Origin: Taeniopygia guttata
Taxonomy: Eukaryota; Chordata; Aves; Passeriformes; Estrildidae
Assembly (NCBI RefSeq): GCF_048771995.1
Contig: NC_133024.1
Location: 115,039,501 to 115,103,500 of the forward strand
Direction of reading: 5' to 3'
DNA length: 64,000 bases
Shown here: positions 9,051 to 20,879 of the stretch, one piece after another
Position numbering within the stretch: position 1 is the stretch's first letter
Layout: each line of letters starts with the position of its first letter
The notes under the pieces: generated by a model
Told to the model about the DNA's origin: nothing
What the model saw: the letters and a program-made list of their open reading frames with translations, nothing else
The model's database searches: none
Translations under genes and position numbers: made by a program

Positions 9051-9689
9051 CACAAGGGTCTCTGGCCACCACCACGTCCCACATCACAAAGGGCCGTGAC
9101 ACCATGTGCCGTGTCACAAAGGGCCACCCCGGAACCCCAACAGCAGCGGAGCAGACGTGAACCTGTTGCAGTTTGTATTTATTTCATTACGTTATTGTTA
9201 AGTGGTACATTCGGTTCTCTGCCCATGTTTTCACCAAGTTGTTTTTTTTCCTCAACGCCCGGGCAGGGCACGGGCAGCTGAGCGGGGCAGGGGCAGCAAC
9301 ATCTCTACTAACAGAAGATTCAATAAAAGAAAAAGCTGGGCTGTCAAAAATTTACAGTCTTGTCACCTGTTGCTCTTGTCTTTTACAACGTTTAAATTTA
9401 TTTCCTGTGATCTTCTTTATTTTGGGCACACTGAAGCAAAGCTGAGCAGCATCAGGGAAAATCCAACAGCTGGGTCCACCAAGGCTTCAGAACGGTTGTG
9501 GAACTCCCGGAGGACTCGCACGCTTCAGCCGTGCACAAAAGCTCCTCTCCTTTCTGAGGCTGCACAGCAGCACACGGGGAGTAAAATCAGAGTTCCTCCT
9601 GATTTCCTACACTCGCCCTGCAGCATTTATCCAGCACCTTCTCCGAGTGCATGGAGTGAGGGGACACAGATCAAGTGTGGTTCTGGATA

Positions 9690-10380
9690 ATCTGTTTTCT
9701 CTCCAAATTTTCCACTCCTGGCCCAGCTATGAAGTGCCAAGCTGCAGGTGGGAGCACACCTGATATCCCGCAGGCCTCTCCTGCGGGCTGGAGCCCCACG
9801 GGGCAGCTCCACCATGAACAATTTCTTTTCCCATTGCAGGAGTCTCCTTTGGTGGGGAAAAGAAAGAAAAGAGAATTGGGGTCCCCTTCTCCTTGTCCAT
9901 ATCCTCAATAATTTCTGTCATTCCTCCAGCACAGATGGATCCAGGAGCGCTGCTTTTCCCAGACAGGCAGCAGCTCTCTGGACCTGGATGCTGTTTGCCG
10001 CCCTTTGGGACAGCTCAATGCCATTGGAAGAGTCCTTTGTCCTCATCCGCTTCCCATGGGCACAGGGACTTGAACATTACAGCCTTCCCCAAAGACAGCT
10101 CTTTGTCATACCTGCCTTCTTCTTGGGAAAGCTTATTGTTGCTGCTGTTACCCTGTTGGGACAGCTCTTTGCCACTGTCACTCTCCCCTTGGGACAGCCC
10201 TTTCTTGTGGTAGTCTTGGCCCTGGGATGCCTCCCAGTCACTCTGCTTGGCTCCTGGGGACACCTTGGTGGCATTTCCCTTTGGGACAGCTCCAAGGCAC
10301 TCTTGTTATCCCCTGGGGAGAGCTCAGTGTCGTCTGTCCTGGGCACACCTGTTTCTTTAGTTCATCTTCCCACTGTTTGT
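9690..10380 (-). pseudogene. Acidic-repeat gene, copy 3, partial and decayed
   Basis: Minus-strand frames at 10,015-10,263 (DWEASQGQDYHKKGLSQGES, KELSQQGNSSNNKLSQEEGR) and 10,077-10,346 (DDTELSPGDNKSALELSQRE) carry the same LSQxE-type units as copies 1 and 2. They lie in different frames and have no Pro/Ala block or Arg/Cys tail. On the plus strand the marker 'cctt(t/g)gggacagct' recurs five times. Confidence 0.5.
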
Positions 10381-10837
10381 TCTCTTCCCACTGGGACATT
10401 CAAGACAGACACCTCCAGCAGGAAGGTGCACACAGCAGTGTTCTGGAACAGGGATAAACCAAGGACAGCACAGGAACAACAACCACTTTGTGCTCTCCTG
10501 ATTGCATGAAACATTTTCATGTTAGAAAAAAGAACAGGGGCAGCTCTACATGCCTAACTTTTGTCAGCCCCGGGTTCACACACAGGAAGGAAAACCATGA
10601 GCTGCTGAGCTGCAATGGGGTGAAGAGTTTTCATTTTGGAACAGGAACTGCAGGGTATCAGCACTCTCTTTGCAGCAGTTTGTTCAGCTTGGCAGAGGTG
10701 AGACACGTCCTCACTGCTCTCACAGCAACTACTTCAATCTCAGAGTGCAGCCTGAACTGGGAGAGGTTTGTCTTTTCTCCCACTCCCTGCTGCCTGGATG
10801 CAGAGCTCCCCAGCCCACCTGAGCCGTGGTGACCATG

Positions 10838-11400
10838 CACAGTCCCACCATGGCACATCTTCCTTCACCATGGCACCTGTCCTCACTGCCCACCATGGCA
10901 CTGTCCCTCACAGCCCCACCATGGCACATCTCCCCTCACAGCCCCACCATGGCACATCTCCCCTCACCATGGCACATCTCCCCTCATGGCCCCACCATGG
11001 CACTGTCCCTCACAGTCCCGCCATGGCACCTCTCCCCTCACGGCCCCATCACGGCACATCTCCCCTCACAGCCCCACCATGGCACTGTCCCTCACAGCCC
11101 CACCATGTCACCTCTCCCCTCACCGTGGCGCATCTCCCCTCACAGCCCCATCATGGCACATCTTCCTTCACCATGGCACATCTCCCCTCACAGCCCCACC
11201 ATGGCACATCTCCCCTCACAGCCCCACCATGGCACATCTCCCCTCACAGCCCCACCATGGCACCTCTCCCCTCACAGCCCCACCATGGCACCTCTCCCCT
11301 CACCATGGCACCTCTCCCCTCACAGCCCCACCATGGCACATCTCCCCTCTCCATGGCACCTCTCCCCTCACAGCCCCACCATGGCACCTCTCCCCTCACG
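10838..11400. repeat. 20-28-bp minisatellite, over 20 units
   Basis: Units of 'cagccccaccatggcacatc' plus 'tcccctca', with shorter 20-bp versions lacking 'cagcccca'. The array runs to within a few bases of the DNAJC28 CpG island. The long frames reading SPLTAPPWH-type repeats are by-products of the array. Confidence 0.95.
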
Positions 11401-11880
11401 GCTGCGGCGCCGCTCGGGCGCCCCCTGCCGGAGAGCGGAGACAAGCGGGACCCATATTCGCACCCCGCTGCCTTCCTTCCCCATTTCCCCGCTCTCCCTC
11501 TCCTGCCTCTCTCTCTCTCGCTCTGTCTCGCCCCCTTTGTTCCCCTCCCTGCCCGTTCCTTCCCCTCTCTCTCTCCCCGTCCTTGAGCGCGGGTCACGGC
11601 GGCGGCCCGTCCCCTCCCCTTCCTGCCGGCCCCTCCTCTTCCTGCGGGCCGGTACCGGCCCTTTCCCGCGGCCGCCCGGCGGTGCCAGGTGAGGCAGGGC
11701 GGGCCGGACTCCAGGTACGGGACCCTGCGGAGCGGGGAGGAGGGAGCGGGGCCGGTCCGGGGGTCCCCATCCATCCCCCTTCCCAAATCCCAGCGGGGAT
11801 CGCTCGGTTCCACTGCCGGGGAGCAGCCCTTCTTTCCCAGCCGGCCCCCTTGGGGGATGAGGGTTCAAAGCGCCGTTCTT
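11395..11880 (+). promoter_or_regulatory. CpG island, probable DNAJC28 promoter and noncoding exon 1
   Basis: Abrupt change to CpG-rich sequence with long pyrimidine runs (11,460-11,580) and no TATA box. Two good splice donors follow: 'gccaggtgag' (exon end 11,688) and 'ccaggtacgg' (exon end 11,714). An intron to the acceptor at about 13,489 ('gtgtctag') would join a noncoding exon to the single DNAJC28 coding exon. The same-strand position and distance fit; transcript data would settle it. Confidence 0.6.
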
Positions 11881-11889
11881 TAAGACCAG

Positions 11890-13110
11890 GTTTATTGAAA
11901 TCGGGGCTGCCGACTTACGAGAAAGTCACTTTCAGAGCAATAATTTAATTTTTAAAGTGTGTTTATTGATAATTCTCTTTTAAGTAGTTTTATGGGGTTT
12001 TATGGCCGTATGAAAATCAGTTGTTATATTTGGCTGCCACCCAGATGGAGTGAAATCACTGGATCATAAATAAAAGGTGTTAATGAGCTCCGTTATTACA
12101 AGCTGATGATTTAATGCCTTACACGGATCAAAGCCAGCTGAAAACACGGAGGACTGATCCAGTCCTAAGTATTTGTCCTTTTCATTGTCTGGGTTAGGGC
12201 AGAAGGGCAGTTTGATTTGGGCAGAAGATGTAAATGCTGCTTATTCTTTGATTAACCATGAGGAGTTGATTTGACCTAGTTTTTTGTTTGAAAATAGAGT
12301 GATCTTTCCCTCTCTGTGTCTTTAGCTCCACTGATCCAGCATTTCCCTAATGATTTCCACGAATGAAGAGGATTTGGCTGATGTGTAACTGGTGTGTCCA
12401 ATTAGTGTTATATACTTCTACTTTGATTTTTCATAAGGACTGACTCTGTCACCTGCTGTCACCTTTGCCCTGGCTGTGTCCCCAAATAACCCAGAACTGC
12501 TGGAATTGCTGACAGAGTGACTGACTGGTATCGATCTGTTCTAATTCCAGGTTTATGTCCCCGCCTGACACCAGCGAAGGAGGTTGGCCACTGCTGGGAT
12601 AGAAAGGCTGACCTGGTGAATCTATAACATGCGTGCTGATCCATATGTCGCTGTGAAATACCAAAAATATGCTGTGATGACCTCCTTTGCCAACGTACCA
12701 GGTCATAGGTCTTGAGGCATTGATCCAGGGGAGTAGGACATTGAGCTGTTGCTAAATATAGGTACAGAGGAGAAGGAAGGGATTTGTTTCATCAGTTATT
12801 GCTCAGCATCAAGCTTATTTCCAGTTTACACTGGCATGAGTTTGCTGAAAGGCAATAAAGGCAATAATATAAATCTTAATAGAATAATGAATATTATTTA
12901 TTTCATACTACAATAAAATAAATAAAAGAATAAAATAAAAATAAAATTTAAAAAATAATAGAAGAATAAAGGTGATAAAAGTGCTTCCAGGGAATTCTGC
13001 AGTGCAAAACAAACCTGTGTTCCTGTTGTGATTCCAGAAAAAAGTAAATTGTGAACTTCAATAGTAATTAATTAGAAATGTAAATTAATGACTTTAAGCT
13101 TAAGGAAGGC
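11890..13110. other. Probable DNAJC28 intron 1, no gene seen
   Basis: Mostly unique AT-rich sequence. An A-rich low-complexity stretch (AATAAAATAAA-like) lies at 12,880-12,985. No coding frame of interest. Confidence 0.5.
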
Positions 13111-13114
13111 AGGG

Positions 13115-13342
13115 TTAGATGGGATATTGGGAATTGTTCCCTGGCAGGGTGGGCAGGCCCTGGCACAGGTGCCCAGAGCAGCTGGGGCTGCCCCTGGATC
13201 CCTGGCAGTGCCCAAGGCCAGGCTGGACACTGGGGCTGGAGCAGCTGGGACAGTGGGAGGTGTCCCTGCCATGGCAGGGGTGGCACTGGATGGGGGTCTT
13301 TAAGGTCCCTCCCAACTCAAACCATTCTGGGATTCTGTGATT
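13115..13342 (+). repeat. CR1 LINE 3' end
   Basis: Typical CR1 3' UTR: 'cctggcagtgcccaaggcca', 'ggacactggggctggagcag', ending 'attctgggattctgtgat'. The terminus at 13,342 gives plus orientation. Confidence 0.9.
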
Positions 13343-13538
13343 TCAATATTAGTCTGTAAAATTAAAAAATACTGCTGAATTTTAGTAGGGATTTCTTTAA
13401 TCTTATCAGGCTAAAGATAAGACCAATGCCATGGAAGTTCTCATAAAAAAAAGGATATTTACCATGATTTTTGTCCAAATGTGTCTAGGTTCTTTGTAAG
13501 GTAGCTGCATCTGAAGAAATCCCCAGTGGCCTTGCGTC

Positions 13539-14636
13539 ATGCTGAGTTACAACATGGGACATTGTTTCGTGGGACGGGGAGCCATGATTCCAAGGAAGCT
13601 GAAGCCATTTCTCTGCAGGATGTTGTCGGGTTACAAACCCAAAAACGATGTCCAGGACTCTTACAAAATTCTGGAGCTGGAGGAAGGATGTTCCCTCGAT
13701 GACGTCAGAAACTCCTACTGCAATCTTGCCAAAAAATACCACCCGGACAGCAGCTCCGGCATGGCCGATTCCGGCACCTTCATAAGGGTGGAGGAGGCCT
13801 ACAGGGTTGTGCTCAGCGACCTGGCAGGCAAACAGAAACCAGAGCCCGGCGAGGAGGAGGAAGACCAGTTCAAATCCAAGTCCCTGCAGCACAGACACTA
13901 CCTGAGCTTCGAGGGCGTGGGCATCGGCACGCCGAGCCAGCGGGAGAAGCAGTACATGCAGTTCCGCGTGGACCGCGCCACCGAGCAGGTGCTGGAGTAC
14001 CGGCAGCAGCGGCTGGAGAGCCGCTACGCCGGCAGCGACCTCAGCAGGGCCAAGGACGTGCGGCAGAGCAAGAAGGTGAAGATAACTCAGGCGGTGGAGC
14101 GGCTGGTGGAGGACCTCATCCAGGAATCCATGGCCAAAGGAGACTTCGACAACCTCAGCGGCAAAGGGAAGCCTTTGCAGAAGTTCTCGCACAGCCCCCA
14201 CATCGACCCCATGACCCACAACCTGAACAGGATCCTCATCGACAACGGCTACCAGCCCGAGTGGATCCTGCTGCAGAAGGAGATCCGGGAGACCATCGAG
14301 CGGCTGAGGAAGAGCATCGTGGCCTCCAGGAGGAAGCTCGGGGAGCCGATGACGCTGTCGAAACAGAAGCAGTGGGGTCGGATTTGCGAGCAGTTCGCAG
14401 AAGACATCAGGAAATTAAACAAGAGAGTTGACAACTTCAACCTGGTGGTGCCCATCCTGAGCAGGCAGATGGTGCATTTCAGCACCGACAAGGAAATGCT
14501 CCGAGCACGAAAGGTTTACGAGGCTGTCGTGGAAAAGGTTTCTGATTCAGACAGGAAGGAAAGCAGTGGGGAAGAGGGCAAAAGATTTGGGTGGAAGTCT
14601 TCTCTCTTGAAATGGTTAAAACTTACACCGAAATAA
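13539..14636 (+). CDS. DNAJC28: DnaJ homologue subfamily C member 28
   Basis: 365 residues in one exon. Residues 39-95 form a J domain: [20 protein letters not shown], then the diagnostic HPD at 68-70, then [14 protein letters not shown]. Residues 180-260 match the conserved domain of the DNAJC28 family (DUF1992): [15 protein letters not shown], the [10 protein letters not shown] loop, and [18 protein letters not shown] basic coiled C-terminal part ends in KWLKLTPK. The protein is a co-chaperone predicted to stimulate an Hsp70 through HPD. Family data place relatives at Golgi or mitochondria; the Arg/Lys-rich N-terminus is compatible with mitochondrial import but does not prove it. The ATG at 13,539 is the first in frame after the acceptor near 13,489. 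Another in-frame ATG (residue 6) lies close by. The single coding exon matches the vertebrate gene, and strand and position match synteny. Confidence 0.95.
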   Translation: MLSYNMGHCFVGRGAMIPRKLKPFLCRMLSGYKPKNDVQDSYKILELEEGCSLDDVRNSYCNLAKKYHPDSSSGMADSGTFIRVEEAYRVVLSDLAGKQKPEPGEEEEDQFKSKSLQHRHYLSFEGVGIGTPSQREKQYMQFRVDRATEQVLEYRQQRLESRYAGSDLSRAKDVRQSKKVKITQAVERLVEDLIQESMAKGDFDNLSGKGKPLQKFSHSPHIDPMTHNLNRILIDNGYQPEWILLQKEIRETIERLRKSIVASRRKLGEPMTLSKQKQWGRICEQFAEDIRKLNKRVDNFNLVVPILSRQMVHFSTDKEMLRARKVYEAVVEKVSDSDRKESSGEEGKRFGWKSSLLKWLKLTPK

Positions 14637-14639
14637 TTT

Positions 14640-17140
14640 CATACTAATTCCTCTTGTCAAGGTTTTGAATGCACTTTATTAATTAAATGTAGCGCTAGAG
14701 AAATTTCAGGGTCACTGAAAATGTCAAATCCACACTGTTAGCCTACTTGAAGGAAATTTGGCTGTGTGATAAGCATTTGCATTATAAATAATTATTTTTA
14801 AATATTATTAAATGGAATGTGCCAGTTTGGGTTGTGTTAGTTCATTTTTCTCATCATTAGTCTGGGGCTGCGTGTTAGGTTTGGGCTGGAGGCAGTGCTG
14901 ACCATTCCAGAATGTTTTATTGCTGGGCAGGGTTTGCACGGCACCTTTTGTGCCCTTCACACCTCCCACCCCTGAGCAGCTGCTGGCTGAGTTAAACCAC
15001 AGCAGAAGCAAATCAATTCTTCTCTTGCAGGCCATTTTCCTTCTGCCGAAATCCAAATTAATGCTTCACTTCAGCACTGGCCCTAATCGCTTTTACAAGC
15101 TCTTGTCACTTCAGAGGGGAAACAGAGGCATAAGAATAACACATTAAAGTGGAGGCAAACGTCTTGCTGTGCCCTGTTTGGCCTTTGTGCTCTTATTTCA
15201 ATACTTAAAATGAATTTTTGGCAGGTTCACTGCATATTTTTTAAAAGTACATTCACCTCTTTAGGGTTAAATTCACTGGAAGGGAGTGTTCTGGATGTCT
15301 TTGCTTGGAACATACACATGCACAAGTCCATTTTTGCATCTTTAACACAGAAAGAGGTCTTGGAAATTTATTTATTGGTGAACACCCCCTGCCACAGGCA
15401 GGGACACCTTCCAGCTCTGTGCGTGAATGCTTATTTCCATCATTTATTCTTGTTTATAACAAAACTGTTAATGAAAGATACTTTTCTGAAGGTCCTTTGA
15501 CATAGTACTCTGAAAAACCCCACATTTTGATTTGCATGAGGATCTGCAGGAATTGGATCAGAATTGCTGACAATTCCAGCGGGAGATTTCAAGAGCAAAT
15601 GGAATTGATGGCACAAGGGTAAATAGAAGCCAGATTGCAGGAAATGGAACCCACGAAGAAGCATCAGTGCCTTCAACACCGGAGGTGCCATAAGGGGTGA
15701 ATCAGCAGACTGAGGGATTTTTAAATTCTTAATAAAACCATTTGGGTTTAAATAGGGCAGGCACAGCCCGACCAAGGAACTTTAAATCAGCCTTGCACTA
15801 ATGTCATCAAAACCTGCCAGGCACAAAAACCCACTTCTGCAACATTTACAGTGGTGATGGAAAAAGTAATTTCCACCTTAATTTTCCCCAGGTATGTAGA
15901 GGAGTTCAGTGTTTCAGGGCTTGTCTATAATTTTGTTGCCCTGAGCTCACAAAATCTTAAGAACAGTGCTTAGTCAATCCTAAGGAATATCAGCTACTGC
16001 ACACAGGAAATCCAGGAGGGAATGGCCTTGAGAATGAATTTTTCTGGTTGACAGTGGACTGTTTATTTGAATTTGATAAATGTTATTTTATGACTGTGAA
16101 AAAGGGTGCAATCATTGCTGACCCCAGATCCAAAACCACGTTGTTATTCCCAGAACTTCCTATTTGTTGGTCTAATGACCACATGCCTTGTGGCTTGAAA
16201 GGCTTAGGTGATATCTTAATATGAAGACAAAAGATTGTATACATATATAATTCTATATATTATGAAAATACAATATTCGAGGTATCAGTTTTTCTCAGGG
16301 TGAGGAATCTGTTTCTTGCACAACAGGACAAGTGGTCCTCCTCTTTCCTTTTGTCCTTTTTCTCATGTTCTTTTCTTCTGGTGCTTCTAAACAGAGGTTT
16401 TCCAGGAATACTCTGCTGAAATCCTGTTAAAACTGTAATCCCCTAGAATATCCTCTTCTGGCAGTTTCAAGGCACATCTTCTAGACAGAATAATCCTTCA
16501 GAATAACCATCTTTTGAGACAGGAATTCATCCTGTGTATATTGCTCTTTCCCACCACTTGGTTCCATATAAAAGGATACTGTATTAGCCATTTAAAAGGA
16601 TACTGTATCCTGAGCACAAATTTATTCCAAATCATATATTATGGTGATAAATCTTTATTCTTAGTGGGAGAAGGTGTCCTCTGAGGGAGCAGGGAGTGTG
16701 GTGTCTCTGGGCCTGATGGAACACAGCATGCATGTGTAAATTAAGGTTAAAAAGGAAGGAGAGAGGACTTTGAGTACAATCGGATTCTTTCAATTCCACA
16801 TCTGTGAGATGTGCACTCTAATCCTCAAAATGCTGACTTTGATCCAGTTCTTTTCTTTGCCCAGGGCTTTTATTCAACATCTGTCTTTTGTCGCTTACTT
16901 GTTTTGCTGTTTCAGATGGAATATGTTCCACAATGTGTTTGTTGCCCCCATATTGCTTATCTGGTTTTGCTTGTCCTTCCAACGCAGACCATTCTGTGAT
17001 TGATCCTATGAATTAGAATGTATCCATGTTTATTAATTCCTCTTAGTTTCAATAAACCAGACACCAGACTGAGGTTTGAGAGCATTTAGGGGTGAACTTT
17101 ATCTATTCCAACATAGGAATGACAACATTGTGCTGTTCCC
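14640..17140. other. DNAJC28 3' flank and intergenic, no further gene seen
   Basis: Unique, AT-rich. Possible poly(A) signal for DNAJC28 at about 15,731 (AATAAA), with weaker ATTAAA forms nearer the stop. No domain-bearing frame, tRNA-like fold or tandem array noticed. Confidence 0.5.
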
Positions 17141-17149
17141 GTGGGGCAG

Positions 17150-17785
17150 CTGTGAAAAACACAGGCACTTGTTTTTAGAACTGTTAAAAGTTTAATAATA
17201 AAAAATGGTTATAAAAATAGTAATACAATTAGAGTAATACATATTTAGAGTTAGGACAATTGCAAGACGATAAAAAGCAAAGAATTATGGATGTCTAGAT
17301 GTTTTTGGACACTAAGCTGCCAAAAACATACCTTGTGAACAAAGGAATAACCCCTAAAAGCAACAGCCTGTTGCATATTCATATATCTCATACATGATGC
17401 ATAAATTCCTTGCAAATTAAGAACTTTTCTGGTTTTTGTCAACTTTTTCCCCTTAATCCTGGTAGTTCCATAAAGACGGAGAGAAGGTGGAAGAATGTTT
17501 GTCTTTTCTGATAAGGAGGCAGTAACTCTTTTGTGCCCTGTCACTGTTATCTCTGTGTGAAGAGTTTCTTGATTATCTCATCTCTTTCTTGAGCTAGTTA
17601 AAAACTATCTTACATCGCAGAGTTTCTATTTTAACATTGTGTTACAGCCTAAAAATATATTTAACACGCTACTTAATCAAATTAATACAGCATAACTTTG
17701 TAACATTACACTGTGAAAAACGCATATTTTATGCTTGGCTTTTGGTAAATGTTACAATAATATTATATGTGTAACGTTAGGAAGT
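17150..17785 (-). mobile_element. Solo LTR of an ERVL-like songbird family (fossil)
   Basis: The segment starts 'tgtgaaaaacacaggcactt', then has 'aatagtaatacaattagagt', 'gcatattcatatatctcata' and 'attttaacattgtgttacag'. I recognise this order from a songbird LTR family, here read on the minus strand. No internal region or second LTR is visible, so it is a solo LTR. The right end (17,713-17,785) looks rearranged relative to the rest and is bounded by short inverted repeats ('taacattacac' and 'gtgtaacgtta'). It touches the TMEM50B CpG island. Age looks moderate. Confidence 0.6.
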
Positions 17786-18400
17786 TCCGCTGTGCCCCGG
17801 GCCGTGAGGGGGCGGCCATGGCGGGCGGGGCTGTCCGTGAGGGAGGGGGCGGGGCCAGCGGGAAAAGGCGGGAGAGCGCCGGCCGCGCCTCTTCCCGCCC
17901 CGCCCGCGCCGGGAGGGGCGGTGCTTGCGGCATTGACCAATCACAGCGCTCCGTCCATACCCGGCCCCTGGCTGACGCGCAGCGCTCGGCTGTGATTGGC
18001 CAGAGGGCGCGTCAGTCAAGGGGCTCGGTGCCCTCAGGCGGAAGCGGCTCGCTCGGAGCGGGTACGTGCGGCCGGGCCGGGCGGGACGGGACCGGGACCG
18101 GGACCGGGACAGGGACAGGGACAGGGACAGGGACACGGACAGTGACACAGAGCGGGATGGGGGCACACAGAGACAGCGGGACCCGGGCCGCTCCCCTGGG
18201 ACACCGGCACGTCCCGCTGTGGCACGGCTCGTCCGGCCCTGAGGACGCACTGAGGGGAGCAGGGGAAGTTAAAGGAGAAAATGTCTCGTTTTGTCTAAAT
18301 AACGAGTGTTTGGTCGGGCCGTCGGAGCTGCTGGCGGGGCTCGTCCTGCCCCGTCACGGCCCGGTCCCATGGCAGGCACAGCGATGCGCTCGGAGCTGAG
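17780..18400 (+). promoter_or_regulatory. TMEM50B: TMEM50B CpG-island promoter and noncoding exon 1
   Basis: Dense CpG and no TATA. Two CCAAT boxes in opposite orientation (CCAAT at 17,937-17,941 and ATTGG at 17,995-17,999) lie about 60 bases apart in a palindromic 'tgaccaatcacag' / 'tgtgattggccag' arrangement, as in NF-Y-driven housekeeping promoters. A strong donor 'gcgggtacgtg' ends a probable exon 1 at 18,061. A hexamer repeat (gggacc/gggaca) follows at 18,086-18,150. Exon 1 would splice to 23,929. Confidence 0.7.
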
Positions 18401-18549
18401 TCAAAATCGGCCTCTGGAGAATTGCGAAATCGAGATTTTTTTTTTTTTTTCCCTTGCCTCCTCAAGTCTTCCAACTTTAATAACGCTCTTAACCCCCGCT
18501 GCGGGCAGTTCTGGGGCTGAGCAGCACATTGCTGTGAAGGGATAAATCG

Positions 18550-18690
18550 TGGATTGGATTGGCTTGGCTTGGGGGGACCTTAAATCCCACCCATTCCCAC
18601 CCCTGCCAGGGCAGGGACACTTCCCATTGTCCCAGGCTGCTCCTCAGTGTCCAGCCTGGCCTTGGGCACTGCCAGGGATGGGGCCTTGTG
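18550..18690 (-). repeat. CR1 LINE 3' fragment
   Basis: Reverse complement of the CR1 3' end: 'ggggggaccttaaatcccac' to 'gccttgggcactgccaggga'. Confidence 0.85.
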
Positions 18691-19734
18691 AGGAATCTAA
18701 ATATAATTAATATAACTTTTTAATAATTCTGCCACACAGCCTTGCTTTTGTATAAATTCATTTAAAACTTCCTTTCTTTGCTCTTGTCTTTCTGTAGTAC
18801 TTAAAGATTAGACAGCAGAGCCCAGTGCTGTGGAACAGGGAGAACTGAAAGTGAAACTGCAGGAAATCACTGAAAGAAGTGGGAAAATGACAGTGGGGTG
18901 TAGCAGAAATGTTCACATAAACCCCTGATATACTTTTCATCCTCTGTGCATGTGGGGAAATGTGTGACCTGAAGGATTTTCTGATGAGTTGCTTGTGGAA
19001 GGTACATCTTCAAGGAAAACTTGAATATTCTTCATGCCTTTAGGTTTCTTCCCTTTCTCCTTCTGTCTTTTCCTCTCTTTGGAAACAGGGGTTCTGTTCT
19101 TTACTAACCCCACGTTAAGGCATTTTTCTTCCTGCAAATTGTATTTCCTTGCAAATGCTTTCAGTGAAGTCGGCTCATCTGGGGAGGGATGAGCTGAGTT
19201 TCAGGTGCAGATGTGGAGCTGCCGTTGTGTTTTCTGTCTGCATAACAGCCCCGTGGGTTTGCTCTCAATGCTGGCATCTGCCAGGGGTGGTTTTTACAGC
19301 TCCACTTGTGCTCACCTCGCTCAGAGTCTCCAGTTTGTTCCTGCAGATTTTTGTGGGCTGGACAGGGTGAGGAATGTTCCTGCCTGCCCTTGGGAGAGGG
19401 GAGGAGGCTGAGGGAGGGAAGGGCACTGAAGGACAGGAATGCCAAGGGCTGTACCTGCTTCCTCCCTGGGAAGTGTGTGGGTGGAAGAGTTTAAACCAGA
19501 GAGCAAGTCCTGGATTATCCAGGAATTCCAGCTGAAGGCATCTGCCTCCGCCAGAGGGCTGTGTGCAGGGAGGTCCCTGGGCTGGCAGCTGTCCCTGTGT
19601 CCCTGCTAATCCTCCAGGGGACAAACCTCAGCCTGCCTCTTGTGCTGTCCGTGGAGCCTCGGCTTCACCATGGAGCTGGGATCTTAAATGCAGTTTATTG
19701 TTTCCTTCCTCTTTTTCTAAGGAATCGTGGAGAA

Positions 19735-20260
19735 TTATGGGTCATGGAGTGTTTGGGTAGGGAGGGAACCTAAATCCCACCCAGTGCCACCCTGCCACGG
19801 CAGGGACACCTCCCACTGCCCCAGGCTGCTCCAGCCCCAGTGTCCAACCTGGCCTTGGGCACTGCCAGGGATCCAGGGGAATCTGAGAATTCCATCCCAG
19901 CCCTGCCCACCCTGCCAGGGAACAATTCCCAATTCCCAATATCCCACCCAGCCCTGCCTTCCTTCAGCTTAAAGCCATTCCCTGTGTGTTGTCCCTCCAT
20001 GCCCTGGAAATTGTCTCTCTCCAGGTTTCCTGGGGCTCCTCCAGGCCCTGCAAGGCCACCCTGAGCTCAGCCCAAAACTTCTCCTGTGCAGGGGAACAAT
20101 CCCAGCTGTGCCAGCCTTTCCTCCCAGCAGAGCTGCTCCATCCCTCTGCTCATCCTGGAGCCTCCTCTGGGCTCTCTGCAGCAGCTCCAGCTCCTCCTGG
20201 GCTGGGACAGGGCTGGGGCAGCTCTGCAGGTGGGCTCTCACCTCTGGGGCACAATCCCAA
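19735..20260 (-). repeat. CR1 LINE 3' region, about 520 bp
   Basis: Begins with the diverged CR1 terminus near 19,735 and runs through 'ccctgccagggaacaattcc' to 'ctgggacagggctggggcag'. Minus orientation. One of the longer CR1 copies here. Confidence 0.85.
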
Positions 20261-20494
20261 AATCCCAAAATCCCAATCCCTTTCCTATTTCTTGTCCCCC
20301 AGCCCAGGACACCTCTGCCTCTCTGACTTGCTTCATGGCCCTTTTTCCCACAGGGATGTTCTCTTGAGGTCCCTTGGGAGGATCTCTCCCCTCCCCTGTA
20401 TCAGTACATTCCTTTTCTCTGCCATATTAAATCCAGGATATTTTAGCTGGATTTCTTGAACACTTTTTGAGGAGTTTCACATCCCTTTTGGGTT

Positions 20495-20665
20495 GTCCCT
20501 GTCCCAGAGCAGCTGGGGCTGCCCCTGGATCCCTGGCAGTGCCCAAGGCCAGGCTGGACACTGGGGCTGGAGCAGCCTGGCACAGTGGGAGGTGTCCCTG
20601 CCATGGCAGGGGTGGCACTGGGTGGGATTTGGGGTCCCTCAAACCCAAAGCATTCCATAATTCCC
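20495..20665 (+). repeat. CR1 LINE 3' end
   Basis: 'tggatccctggcagtgccca' to 'caaacccaaagcattccata'. Terminus at the right, plus orientation. Confidence 0.9.
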
Positions 20666-20879
20666 TGTTTCCCTGCAGCCACTCCCAGGCAGGGCCCCTC
20701 AGCTCCACAGTGGGGACAGCAGCAGGAACCGTGAGAGTTCCAGTGTGGGCGGGTGAGGAACTGGGAGGGGAAAGCAGGAATTGCTGCAGGAGAGGGACAG
20801 ACACAGCTCTGAAGAGGAACTAAGAAAGGGGAGCCATTTAAGGGGGGAAAATGAGGAAGGGCTTCAGGAGCAGTTGTAA

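Noticed and set aside
10768-11948. Plus-strand frames of 270-320 codons with SPLTAPPWH repeats
   Set aside because: Products of the 20-28-bp minisatellite running into the CpG island, open in several frames at once.
13485-14219. 244-codon minus-strand frame opposite DNAJC28
   Set aside because: Shadow of the GC-rich DNAJC28 coding exon; the plus frame carries the J domain and the family domain.
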